A stretch of DNA of 64,000 bases from Pogostemon cablin. Taxonomy: Eukaryota > Streptophyta > Magnoliopsida > Lamiales > Lamiaceae. The position numbers and the translations under genes are program-made. Shown one piece after another: positions 1 to 11,388 of this stretch. Each line of letters opens with the position of its first letter. Positions within the stretch are counted from its first letter, which is position 1. Under the pieces are notes generated by a model. It did no database searches and was not told where the DNA came from. It saw only the letters and a program-made list of their open reading frames with translations. Location: positions 7,502,001-7,566,000 of the forward strand of contig CM042982.1 in NCBI GenBank assembly GCA_023678885.1, in the 5' to 3' direction.

Positions 1-708
1 CAGATACTACTGCCATCCGGGAGGCAGTTGTCAAAGTCATGGAGCAGAAGGTATTTAAACCGCTTGTTATTGCTACTATATTCGTAATAGAGTTAATTTG
101 TAAGTTTGCTTCTGCATGGATCTGGTTTGACTAATTTGGTGGACAAATAGGGGATTGCAACAATGGTCTTTACCAGAGATATAAACATGAACAAGGCTTT
201 TGTGTGTGCTGGTGTACCAGAGCAAGATGGAAAGTATAAGCAATTAAATGTTACAGAATGGCTGAAAAAAGTGTTGGAGCTGATAAATGGAAAAGGAGGT
301 GGAGGAAAAGGGGGTTTTGCCCAAGGCCAGGTAAGAACGCTGCATCAAAATTTTATGATGCCTTAATATAAACCTCATCACAAAGACAATATGGCATGTA
401 TGTTGGGCCTCCAGAATTCGTTCTCACGCTCTTAATTTTTCTTCACTAACTATATAATTATGTGTTCTTGTGTGTAAGCCTGTAAGGTGCTTGATTGTAA
501 ATGCTTCTACTTTTTCTCTTCTTTTCCATCTGGCTGGTGGTTAAATCTAGTAGCAGCTTTAGATTGGTTAGAACCGGATGCTATATTTCAAGGTTTTTGG
601 TGCTGATAAGATACATTTGAATTGATTCTCTTTCAGGGAAGTGATATATCGCGTATTGAAGCTGCAATGGACGTGGCAGAATCCTTCGCGGCAATGAAGT
701 TGAGTTGA
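1..708 (+). CDS. Alanine--tRNA ligase, C-terminal end (partial gene)
   Basis: Class II aminoacyl-tRNA synthetase that charges tRNA-Ala; only the last three exons of the C-terminal (C-Ala/DHHA1) domain lie in the window. Exons are 1-50, 151-330 and 637-708, with GT-AG introns between them (51-150, 331-636) and a TGA stop at 706-708. The reading frame is continuous across both junctions. The encoded tail has the family pattern: an REAV..VMEQK helix, a strand followed by NKAFVCAGVPE, then the Gly/Lys-rich GKGGGGKGGFAQGQ loop typical of the DHHA1 domain, then a final amphipathic helix ending AAMKLS. The 5' part is outside the window, so localisation and completeness cannot be judged. Confidence in the family is high because the glycine-rich loop is diagnostic. 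Confidence 0.9.
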
Positions 709-1716
709 TAGGTAACCATCAGAAGAACTATTGTGCTCCACAAACTATTTGTTTGCTATTTTTATATGAAATGAAGATTACACACGGAGTTGATAGAAGT
801 ATAAGCTCAAATGAACTTCCTGGAGTATACCATACATGGAAGTTTGAATGAACCAGATGTACAACTTCTCCGATTTGTCAAAATTTCTAGTTAATCCGTT
901 TCGTACCGTGTAATGTTGTTGATTTCAACAGTGGTCAGATATAGAATTAATAGGACATTGTGCTTTATCTCTACCTGTTTCCTCTCAAATTCTCTGTTTT
1001 ATTGAGCATGCCCACTTCCATCTCCTGCTGTGCACAACAGCTAATTGGACAAAAATAACTTGATACAAATAGTCAATAGATTAATCTGCATACGAATTTG
1101 TCTAGAATTTAACTTGTACACTTGCCATAGTGGAAAAAATTCTTTGTTTTTTGGTTCCCTTGTTACTGTTCTCTTATTAATTTGTTTAATGTTTGATATC
1201 TTTTGGGCAGTGTGCATGTTATTTTAATGATAAAAAGAGAATCTAACATAACCCAAGGCTGTGCTAGTTTTGAGTATTTTGAAACTCCGGTTAGGATTTA
1301 AAAAACTCAAAGAAAGTTCATATTTCATTTTTTAAAAATATCATAAAATGAAATCAATACCTCTAGCCACATGTCTCACCTATAACTGTATTGATGTAAA
1401 ATTAAGTCTTCACATGCTCAAAGTCCCAAAATAAAACCAATCTCACTGTTTACTTAAAAAAATCAATCAAATCTCAAAACAAATGTCCCTATAATATTGG
1501 TATATTAGGACTTCATTATCTTCTCATATTTTTATCCTTCAAATTATTTTCATTTCAAAATAATGTATGGAAAACTAACTCGAAATATTCAGTCTTTCTA
1601 CTCAATTAATGCTACATTTCTATTTTGAGCCATGTCTTTATGTTGTAACAAACATCAATTTATGTTGGTAATTGTAGGTAGGTAAGATTAGAATAAGAAT
1701 AGTAATAAATAGATAA
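709..1716. other. AlaRS 3' UTR and AT-rich intergenic DNA
   Basis: Follows the AlaRS stop codon. The first few hundred bases are probably 3' UTR. No coding pattern, RNA gene or clear repeat was seen in the remainder. Confidence 0.5.
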
Positions 1717-1917
1717 GGTGGGATTCGATTTGCATTTATTAGGAAAGTGGATAATGGATTACATGATTATGTGAGAAATGCGAGCTCGCAGCGGGTTCTT
1801 CATAACTATGGTGAACTCCTGCTTCTCTATCAGATCTACTCCTTCTCCATCAATGGCGTTTCACTCAAAATACCAGATCAAATTCGCCACGAAGTACTCC
1901 AGATGAAGAATCGCTAA
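1717..1917 (+). pseudogene. Unidentified coding-like fragment
   Basis: An open frame of 66 codons bounded upstream by TAA (1714-1716) and ending in TAA at 1915-1917. Its composition looks protein-like (for example HNYGELLLLYQIYSF and IPDQIRHEVLQMKNR) and it is more GC-rich than its surroundings. It has no early ATG, so it is either the last exon of an unrecognised gene or a gene fragment moved here. The family was not recognised. Confidence 0.3.
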
Positions 1918-2199
1918 TCCATGCGCAGGGTCGTACGACATATAATTACAAAAATATATTCTTATTTTTTATTTTTTAAAATTATACGATAAATAAATAA
2001 AAAAAAAATATATTCCATTAGTCCCTTTTAAAGAATATATTTTTTAAATTTTGATATAAAATAGCCTTTTTTTTAAGGAAAAATGAAAAAAAAAAGTGGT
2101 TGAAGTTTAGATAAAAAAGTTGTAAAAGTTTAGATAATATTGAGTAAATAATATAAAAAACATTTAAGGAAAGAATAAAACTTAAATGTGCAATAGTGG

Positions 2200-3506
2200 G
2201 TTCGAACGCTTCTTCTCCGGCGAATCTCTTCGGCTTGAACTCCATCGGATCCTCCCACACCGCCGGATCCCTCCCCATATCCGCCACCATGAAGTTCACA
2301 AACGTATCCTTTGGAAACACGTACCCATCCAGCTCCACATCCTGCGATAGCTTATGCGGCAGCACGAAGTGCCACGGCGGATGCAGCCGCAGCCCCTCCA
2401 GCACCACGCTTTTCAGGTACGGCATCTTCTGTAAATCCTCCTCCGCCACCTGTTTGCTCGTCTCCTCTCCGACCATGGGCGGTGGTCCGACCACGCTGGT
2501 GATTTCTAGATATAGTTTTTGTTGAATTTGGGGGAATTTCACCAGATTGGCTATGATCCACTGTAACGCGGTGGATGTGGTATCGGTACCTGCGGTGAGG
2601 AATTCACTGCACAGGCTTACGATCTCGTCTTCTTCGAGTTTTCTGTTATCATCGGGAAGGTGTAGATCCACCAGCGTGTCTACGTACGCCAACACTTGTT
2701 CTTCTTCGTGATTACTGTTCTTCGTTTGCTTGGATTGGATGCGGGCTCTGATTAGGGGTTTCAACACTTGGTCTTGTTCATCCCGCAGGCGAAACAGTTC
2801 CTTCCATCTGTTGCGGAATATGATCCTCCCCAATCGAGGCCAATAGTTGAGGACGTTGAATCCGCTGAAACCCAGGAGGAGGTTACGCTGCACAGTTTCG
2901 ATCTCCTTGATCTGCTTCTCCTCCAGTTTATCCCCAAAACACATGAGCACCAGGAGGCAGAACATGGCGTACTGGAAGTGGTCAATCAGCCTCACCGACG
3001 ACTCCGATCGAGCCGTATCCCGGAGTCGCTGGATGAGAAGAGAGAGCACCCATCGGCGGGAGGCGGCGTAGCCCTTAACACGGGGCAAGTGGAGGATTTC
3101 CTGGGTGAGATTGCGGCGGAGGATGCGCCAGGTGGGGCCGTAGGAGAAGGCGCTGATTGTCTTCTGGGGCTTGTTGACGAACCTGGTGGTGGGCGGGACG
3201 CCGGGGCGGTCGGCGAAAACGGCGCCGTTCTGTATCAGTCTGGTGTGCGAAGGAGTGACTGGCGACGAAAACGACATAACGATGAGCAATTTTCATGGCG
3301 ATGATTGGGCCGTAGCGGGGTTTGATACGGCGGAGGATGAACTCGACGTCGGAGAGGGGCTTGCGGATCCAGAGCAGGTTTCCGATGAGGGGAAGGCGCG
3401 GCGGGCCTGGCGGGAGGCGTGAGTTGGGTTTGGTAAGTAGTTTGAAGGTGGAGTGGAGAAGAGCGGCGATGCAGAGTGAGATGACGATAATGAACCAGAT
3501 CTCCAT
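2200..3506 (-). pseudogene. Cytochrome P450, CYP89-like, truncated and frameshifted
   Basis: Intronless P450 remnant on the minus strand, start ATG at 3506. It keeps the N-terminal membrane anchor, the proline-rich hinge LPPGPPRLPLIGN, the I-helix AGTDTTSTALQW, the K-helix EGLRLHPP and an FKPKRF (PERF-type) segment, all in order. Two breaks are visible. Near 3239 the frame shifts, as if two bases were lost just after a VASHSFAHQ motif (about residue 89). Near 2200 the similarity ends after the PERF region, so the heme-binding FxxGxRxCxG loop with its cysteine ligand is missing and AT-rich DNA follows. Without the cysteine no heme-thiolate enzyme can form. CYP89 assignment rests on the N-terminal and I-helix wording and on the lack of introns, as in Arabidopsis CYP89A genes. 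The shift alone could be a sequence error; the missing end could not. Confidence 0.88.
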
Positions 3507-3666
3507 TGTTGATAGAAGAGGATTAGGATAAGAGAGAGAAAGAAAGAGCAGGCGTTGGTGTCCTTACAAAATCTGCAACATTGAGTACGATGGAGAGGAG
3601 AAACCAGAGGGGTAGGGGTGGGTTGTTTGATCTCGTTGTCGAATTGCATCATGACATATATAGTAG

Positions 3667-3808
3667 CTGAGCCCAGGCACAGCTTAACTGGTGGGGAAGA
3701 TGGAAAGACCTTCCAAAGCTTAGTTGTTGAAGGGTTGGGTTCGAATCCTACTTTTGTTATGAATTTGACCTCTTACAAGTTAAACAGTGAGCCCTCTCTA
3801 TAAGTCAC
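3667..3808 (+). mobile_element. tRNA-derived SINE, degenerate copy
   Basis: Shares a linear series of blocks with two other copies (7194-7364 and 32299-32537): a pol III A-box-like start, GGAAAGACCTTCC, a B box GGGTTCGAATCCT, then a tail with ACAGTGAGCCCTCTCTATAAGTCACTTG. This copy has diverged in the A box and lost the far 3' end. No clear flanking duplication was found. Confidence 0.6.
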
Positions 3809-3814
3809 TTGCGC

Positions 3815-4006
3815 GTCCTATTTCAATATTTAATTTATTCCTTTTTGGAATATGAGACCCACCTAAAACAATTAATATATCATCTAACACTAATACACCT
3901 ATCGATTTTATATTAAATATTATATTTTCCATTCACTATTTATTAAAATATTATATTTCTTAATCAACGTGCAAAACGCAAACAGAAATATTGAAACGGG
4001 ACGGAG
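3815..4006. mobile_element. Stowaway-type MITE, degenerate
   Basis: Starts GTCCTATTTCAAT and ends ATTGAAACGGGACGGAG, a Stowaway-like inverted terminus. The interior (CCCACCTAAAACAATTAATA) matches the outer MITE at 48343-48836, so both belong to one subfamily. It abuts the SINE at 3667-3808. Confidence 0.6.
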
Positions 4007-6189
4007 TTTGTACTTATTTATCGCCCAAGAAACACAAAACCTTATTCGATGCGTTCACCTTTGACTCAGTTTTTTCCTTTTTCTCTTTTTCCCAATCTTG
4101 TATATATATACTTCCTAAATATGCTCGGAAAAAATATATATTTTGCTACTTTGTACGGACCTAGACCCAACTAATACAATTATACACTTGTAAAAATGTA
4201 TATCTTGACTATGCACGAGGTGAATATTTTCTTAATGAATTCTTTGAAATAATAATGTGCGATGAATATAGTGTAAGACGGTTAGAGATGATACACCCTC
4301 TACCCATATGTATTTCTTTTGCTAGTATTTGAATTCGTAGTATAATTTTTTTTAATGAATATGAGAAAAATATGAAATTCACACAATTTATTGATACAAC
4401 GACTCAATACAGGAGAATTCATGGGTAAAAAGTATTACTTCCGTCTCTTCAAAACGTTTATATATTTACATTTTGGATGTTTCATGCAGTAAAATTTACA
4501 TTTCTCAGTATAGTAAATAAGACTCACATAAAATAATTAATAAATGAGTATTTTATGGGGCCCACATACGTAATCTCTGCGAAAAGCAACCATCAAACAT
4601 TCGGCAGGCAGGGCGGGCATTATGGAAGGAGTATTCAAAATGAGGGATCGTTTGATTCAAAAATTTCAATTGGAATGGTAATGAGTATTATTACAGAGTC
4701 AATCACAGTAAAATTGAAAGTGATTGAATTGTGGTAAATAGTTATAGAATAAATGAAAAAGATAAAAAAATTTTGATTCTCATTAAATCAAACAAACATT
4801 AGCAACAAAAATCAATATTCCTACATTCTCATTCAGATATAATTATATGACAATGTTGGTTCCTGGAAAATTTCATCCAACTTCCTGATTCTCGTCGGCC
4901 AAGTTTACCTCTTAGAGTTTCTGTTTCTTCTAGGCTAATTCTTAGCTTCACTTTATAAAAAAAATATTTTCTGTTGAATTCTTTTTCTGAATATTAAACG
5001 GATAGTGACCAACATACATTATAATAATAACTTAATCTCTTATAAATTGAGTTTACACCATAAATCTTATACTCCCTTTTAATTTAAATATCCTAGCTAA
5101 ATATAGTATATAACAAGATTGTAAAGGAAATTATAAAATTTACACCATAAACTCGATTTCCCATGCCAAAATACTAACTCCAAATGTTTAAAAACTTAAA
5201 TTTTGTTTAAAACCTTCTATATATACACCTACAAATAACCTTCATTTATTCATATGTTATCTCTCTATAATTTTTTCTTTCTTTCTTTATAATCACTTCT
5301 CTCACTTTAATTAATAATTGAGATCTCTCCATAATTTTTTTTTTCTTTCTTTATTCATCTCTTCTCTCACTTTAATTAATAATTGAGTTGACATGAAATT
5401 TAAATTTATCATACCAAAATTCTAAAAAAAACATGAAATAACATTGATTAATTAAATTAACTTAAACCCTAATCAAACATATCCTAAGATTTACACTTTT
5501 CTCATTTGTTTCGTTCTACAATAATCTTTAATCCTTCTCATCTCAAAACAGAAAAACACATTTATTTAATGATCTTAAAAATTACTTTAATTTTAAAATT
5601 TTCACCCCTATGTAAAAACAGCATTACTTTATATTAATTAATTAATTGAAAATAGTAAAATATCTTAAAAAAATCAATAAAATTAATAAAAAAATATTCT
5701 TAAATAAAACGTGAACCCATTTTTGAGATAGAGAGGAGTATATAAATGGAACAACATCGCTTCCTTTTGTTTCATGAGCATATATATTTTTTAGATTGTG
5801 CGAGATTATTTTATAAAATAAATTTTGTAAAACAAATAAAAAATTACTATTAAATAAAATAAAAATAGTACTCCATAAATAATTATGTGGACAAATAAAA
5901 AGTGATAACTAATAAAAATAAAATAAAATAGTCTTATACGTTCTAATTTTTATGATATAATAATTTTATCAATGTAATTTATAGCAATATTTTATCCTTG
6001 TAATTTATTTTCTATTTTACATTTGGAATAAAATTTTTAAATATAATTATTTTTCAATACCTAAGTAAATAAATAAAAACATACTACAACCAATTGTATA
6101 CAAGTGTATCTCAATTTTTAAAGATACAATTAAATAAAAAGTTTATTTCAGAAAATTTAAAATAAAATTCATCATCATCATATAAATTA
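4007..6189. other. AT-rich intergenic DNA
   Basis: No supported gene. An imperfect inverted pair at about 4645-4795 (ATCGTTTGATTC and AAATCAAACAAAC) may be a short foldback element. A tandem-like CTTTCTTTAT/ATAATTGAG segment is duplicated at about 5265-5390. Otherwise nothing recognisable. Confidence 0.4.
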
Positions 6190-6471
6190 CTCCATCCGTC
6201 CCACAATAAACTTTACACTTTTTGTTTTTGTCCGTCCCACAATAATTTGCACCACCCATAAAAGGAAATATCACACTAAATCTTAACCTCAAAAGTTCAT
6301 CTTAATTACAAATATATCACTCTCACTTAATAATATAACATACTTTATAATTTATTTATCACCTAAAAATACTATAATACCCTCTAAAAGTCAATAAAGT
6401 TTGTCAAAAAATAACTTTTTTTAAACTCCGTGTCTATAGTAATGGTGCAAGTTATTTCAGGACGGAGGGAG
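6190..6471. mobile_element. Stowaway-type MITE
   Basis: Inverted termini CTCCATCCGTCCCA and GGACGGAGGGAG, flanked by TA on both sides (6188-6189, 6472-6473). About 280 bp and non-coding. Confidence 0.8.
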
Positions 6472-7193
6472 TAATAAATTATGATAAAAATAATGAAAAA
6501 AATTAGAAAAAACTTTTAAAACACCTAGTTATACACATAATTTAAAGAGTGAGACTCTTGTCTCGTTCGTACCCAAATTTAATTTAAACCCTTATGAAGG
6601 AGGAAGGCGGGGACACATTATCTTCACGGGCGTACGAGCTTTTGCATAATTTAAATTCATGTTTAGCTGTAAGTCTACAACATAACAAATTTTGATTTCG
6701 TCTCAAGATGCTTGCTCTTTTTCAATCTCATCCCATAACCATTTGATTTAGTCAGTTTTGAGCTCAATTTTTGTTATAATTTCAATTTATTAATATTATT
6801 ATATTTTTTTTGCCAAAAATACTCAAGCATAGCACGTGAACCTTATAATCAATCCTAGGTAGCGTGCAATATTTAAATTGGAGGGAGAAATTTTACTATA
6901 CTTTTTTTTTACCCATTTTCTTTCTTATCCTAACTTTAACACTATATCTTTTTATACTTAAATTGGCTAAAATACCCTTTACACGATTTTTCGTGTTCCA
7001 ATTACAAAAAAATTTCGTGTACCAATTAAAAAAAACAAACAAAAACAAAAAAAATCCATCACATCTGTGTATATGTTCGTACAATTTACAAATTTTCGTG
7101 TGCAAATAGCAAAAAAATTGTGTACCAATTTTTTTTAAAAAAAAGTCGTGTACAACTTACACCCCTTCATGTACAAAAATAAAAATAATCATG

Positions 7194-7364
7194 CCCCATG
7201 GCATAGCTCAAGTGATAGAGGGAGGGTGGAAAAACCTTCCAACTGAGTTTGGTTGCTGCAGGGTGGGGGTTCGAATCCTGCCAGTTGAGGCACATCTTGC
7301 GATTTACCTCCTCCATCAATCCCCAGGGCAGGGGCGGTGGGGGCCCCTAATGGTGGGGTACACC
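7194..7364 (+). mobile_element. tRNA-derived SINE with 15-bp target-site duplication
   Basis: Contains an A-box-like TAGCTCAAGTGATAG at about 7204, and a B box GGTTCGAATCC at about 7268, spaced as in pol III promoters. It is flanked by a perfect 15-bp direct repeat (7179-7193 and 7365-7379, ATAAAAATAATCATG), the mark of LINE-assisted retroposition. The tail ends GGGGTACACC with no poly-A. The surrounding 6950-7550 block has many CGTGTAC-type words and is probably older repeat DNA. Confidence 0.85.
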
Positions 7365-7864
7365 ATAAAAATAATCATGTACAATTTAAATAAAAATCGT
7401 GTACCAACTTTCACCCCTTCGTGTACAAAATCCTGTTCAATTCGTATACATTTAACACAATTCGTGTTAAAGAAATTTAGGAATAAAAAATTCAATCTCA
7501 TTATTTGACACGAATGTTTATACGAATGCATTATTTTAAACGAAATATTTTCGAGTAAATGTTAAATTCGTTATTTCGGATATTAAAAGAGTTATTTTTT
7601 TTTTTTTTTGGCAATAAAGAATATCTCTATCATTGACGGTTACTGTGGCGCATTTCTTCTACATTGGACCATCTTATCATGTTTTTGTTTTTTCCAAAAT
7701 AAATATTTCCAATTTAGTTTTTTAACAATTAACAAAAATAAAATAAGGCTTAATTAATTTTAAATAAATCAGGAAACATGATTACGTATTGCTGTGTTTT
7801 AATTTAAGTTTAGAGTAAGGTTTTGTTTCAAAAAAGTTTTGAGTAAGGTTTTCCGTTTATTCTG

Positions 7865-7980
7865 CCGTAAATCATGTCCACAGACCGACGTCGTTCTGTG
7901 TCAAATTCATAAACGCATCGAGCAACCATCCCACCCGAAGGAGGCGACCGCTGCTTCAGCTCCAAGCTTCAATTGCTCAA
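7865..7980 (+). other. STIPL1: Probable 5'-UTR exon of STIPL1
   Basis: A GC-richer stretch ends CTCAA|GTGAGT, a consensus 5' splice site at 7981. The matching 3' splice site TTTCTAG lies at 11363-11369, just before the ATG at 11389, so the 5'-UTR intron would be about 3.4 kb. The transcription start is not determined. Confidence 0.5.
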
Positions 7981-8145
7981 GTGAGTTCCTGTTTAATCTC
8001 TTGTTGAATTATTAACTTGTTGAGTATCTTCGTTTTTTTTTTTGAATTCCTTCTTTTAATTCTGTTGTAGGATTAGAAATCCTGCGTTTTCATGATTCGA
8101 ATAAAACTAGGGCACCACATTTGAAGCTCTAACTAGAGTTGATGG

Positions 8146-11100
8146 TTGCTCATTCATTGTTGTAATTATTTCTAGGGTAATTCCTTTTCGTCGCTAATTC
8201 CAGACGGATTTCCGACGAAATTCTCAAAATCTCCGGCGATTTTACTGGCACAGTTCTATTTAAGTCGGTAAATCCGTGGCAGATAGGGTGGGAAAATTTC
8301 CAAAATTAAGAATTCATTTCAATTTTAATTTTACCGTAAAAAATATCCGTGGGTAATATAATCTTGTATATATAAAGTAGGAGTTTCTCTGATGTGGGGC
8401 GGTATGTAGCCGGCTGCCCACCCCAACACCCACCAAACGTTCACACACTAGCCATATTCATAACCAAAGAACCCGATTTCTCGATTTTCAAATAGTATAA
8501 CGCAATCCGAGTTCCCTCAATGTACCTCCGACATCAATTGTAGGTATGGCTTACCAACACATCTGCATAAAATTTTTAACTTCTCCTGGGGATGAAATTA
8601 AAGCCCATACACGTCTTCTGCAGAAAATCGCCTTCCCGCCGCTTTCCCTCATCCTCATTGTTGCAGGTATTCGCTCTCTTTAGGAATCCCGTTTTCCCCT
8701 TTTGGTTTACTGCCTTTACTTAATCCTTCGTTGTCGGTTGTGACAATGTGCTTGCACTTAATTTAGGTTCTAGATTTGGTTTGATAATGGGTAGGTTTTC
8801 TATATGCCTTAGATGTTCTGCCTTCATACTTAGAACTCGAATATTAATAACTGCTGAAGTTTTCAAAGTTATTGCTCCTTAAATGTTCGATTAATATATC
8901 CTTAGAAAATTACACCGGCTGACTGAATGTGTTATTCTCTTGTACAGTACTCCTTCCCCTCGACTCAGTGATCTCTCTCCAAACGTTCCTTTCAGTAGTC
9001 GTTGCTTTTCTTATAGATTTTTCACTATATTTGCTTAGACACTCCCGCCCACCAAGTGTATGAGAAATTGCCCAATAGACATGTAGTCCTTGTAATCATT
9101 TTCTGTTTGTGTTTTCCTGCTGTTTCCGCCCCTCTTCCTTCCTACTCATATATGTCTTGTATTAGGGAAGATAGGTAAATATAACTTTATAGGAACATTT
9201 ACAGCATTCTAATTAATCTTTATAGCTACCAAACATGAACTATTAGTCTGTTACCCTTCATTGCTTCATGTGTCATTGTCATATTAGTCAGAGACTCAAA
9301 GACACTAAGACAATTGTTAGGATCATCTTTTTGTGACATGGTTGTATAATTAAGGTTGGATGAACCTGATTTCTGCGACGTTAGTCATGTGATTTTAATT
9401 AGTTAAAATTGCAATTGAATTAGGATTAGAGTTCTATTATAAGCAGGTGAAGAGAATGAACAAGAAAAACCAGATGAAAGTTTCCAATTTTGATTATAAT
9501 AGGCGAAGGGTAAAATGTGCATATAAGCATTTAACGTATGATTTCAAGAAAGATATGTCCTTATATTGACTACTGAAAACAATTGTCTGGTTATGCAGTT
9601 TGTCAAAACAGCAGCTATTAAATAGATTCTGTGAGGAAGATCAAGAAATAAGGCTGACATTGTACTATTTGCTACTGTTACGCCCACAAACCCTGCTTCC
9701 TAATATTTATGAGACGTGATAATGTACTGTTCCATAAACTGTGACAGCCATTCGTTAGGATCGAATCTTGGCTTTATAAAGTAGTTTTTGTATGAAGCTG
9801 CACGTCAGCTTGTTTGACTGCCACTCTTTTGTTGTCTAAAAACATTTGTTATTTCACTTAATAAAATTTAATTGAAAATTTAAATTTCCAAAAGTTGAAG
9901 TTGGGATTTTTGCTAAGTTTATGGGAAAAATACATGCTTCATAATCTCATCATTTTAAGGGATATTTTATAAACAATAATTTTCCATAAAGAAGGCACAA
10001 CACTTATTTCTTACCGTTGAATAAGTGAAAATTTTGTACTAGCCAGGGTATATCCTATCCTTCAAGTAAAATAACAAAAAGATACTGTTAAGCATTCATT
10101 TTTCTACAATATTCTTGGGTTTAAACTTTAAAGCTTCTGCTGTTTCTTTTTTCCCTTTTACCAAACCATTCTGCTACTTATATGGTAATTAGTGCTAATC
10201 AGTAATTACTAGTAATTATTTAACCCAGAATTATGGCTCATCAAAGGAGTATATGGGTGCTATTATTTAATCCACCAATTACTATTATTTAATTACTTTT
10301 TATTTTGACAGAACTGCAATATGCTAAAAATGCTGCTAAAAAAATGCTGATAAATTATGGGCCATTAAAGGAGTGTATGGGGGCTATAGTGCACCTAAAA
10401 ATATTAATCCAGAACTGCATGCAATATGGGGCTATCATATTAATTTCAATTTATAAGGATTTCATGGTCTCTTTTTATTTCTGATTTGTCTTAGAGATTG
10501 GAATAATTTTGTAATCTAACATTTGTGCTTCTATTTTCTCTGTTTTTTTTCTTCGTTAAAAATTTTTAGTTTCTCATTAAAATACTTGAATTCACCTTGT
10601 AATCAGCAACTGTCTTGCACAATCGAACTTGTCATTTAGCATAACAGGACTCATATATGACATCAAATCAGATTTCTGAGTAAGGAAAATGTCATCAAGA
10701 ATTTAAGTGATACATCTACATTTAACATTACAAAATAATTAAAAAAAACTAGTGCGAGGCTGTTTTATGAATGAGTTGTGTGGGATGATTTTCAATAAAA
10801 AAGTGATATATGATCGGTAAAAAATGATAACTGATCAATTGAACTAGTGTTTCATAAATAATTCGGTGGATAGATGAGAAGTGATAACTAATCAAGAAAA
10901 AATTAGATGATCTCATACAAGACTTGTTCTAGTTTTTATGTTATAATTGTAATTTCATCAATGTAGTTTATATACTCCCTTCATCCCGAGCAAACGTTAC
11001 GTTTGATTTTTATACGTAGATTAAAAGATATAATGCATAGTGGGTTAATGAATACTCCATCCGTCCCCTTGAAACGTAACCATTTGCTTTTTGCACGTGG

Positions 11101-11372
11101 ATTAAGGAGTATAATAATTTAATGTATTCTGAGGTGAGAGAAATAATATTTTAAAGTGTAGTGGGTAGTTGTATTAGTATTGTGTATGGAGCCCATATAG
11201 GAATATTTGTTTTGTTTAGGTCCCACTTGTCAAAAAGGGAAATGTAAACCTTATCTTGTGACAAACCAAAATTGTAAAATGTATATCTTGGCTTGAGACC
11301 GACGGAGTGATATTTTATCCTTGTGATTTATGTTCTAATTTGCTCATTCATTGTTGTAATTATTTCTAGGGT
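8146..11372. repeat. 33-bp direct repeat bounding a 3.2-kb block inside the STIPL1 5'-UTR intron
   Basis: Positions 8146-8178 and 11340-11372 are identical over 33 bp and both contain the splice acceptor TTATTTCTAG|GGT. The block between them has no recognised ORF. The arrangement suggests that an originally short intron was extended by an insertion or duplication that copied the acceptor region. Confidence 0.7.
10975..11307. mobile_element. Stowaway-type MITE (11055-11307) with an adjacent MITE fragment (10975-11054)
   Basis: The full copy starts CTCCATCCGTCCCC and ends GACCGACGGAG. A second 5' terminus, CTCCCTTCATCCCG, begins at 10975 with no matching 3' end, suggesting one copy inserted next to or inside an older one. 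It ends 60 bp before the STIPL1 splice acceptor. Confidence 0.7.
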
Positions 11373-11388
11373 TCTGTTGGTATATACG

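Noticed and set aside
1045..1227. 60-codon open frame downstream of AlaRS
   Set aside because: Low-complexity AT-rich DNA with no protein-like pattern.
2768..3304. 178-codon plus-strand open frame
   Set aside because: Antisense of the P450 remnant.
7200..7290. Possible functional tRNA gene from A and B boxes
   Set aside because: No seven-base acceptor stem pairing or anticodon arm could be seen, and the sequence is repeated with a flanking duplication, so it is a SINE head.
8362..8400. Helitron-like 5' end (TCTTGTATATATAAAGTAGG)
   Set aside because: No matching CTRR end with a preceding hairpin was found before 11340; the resemblance alone is too weak.
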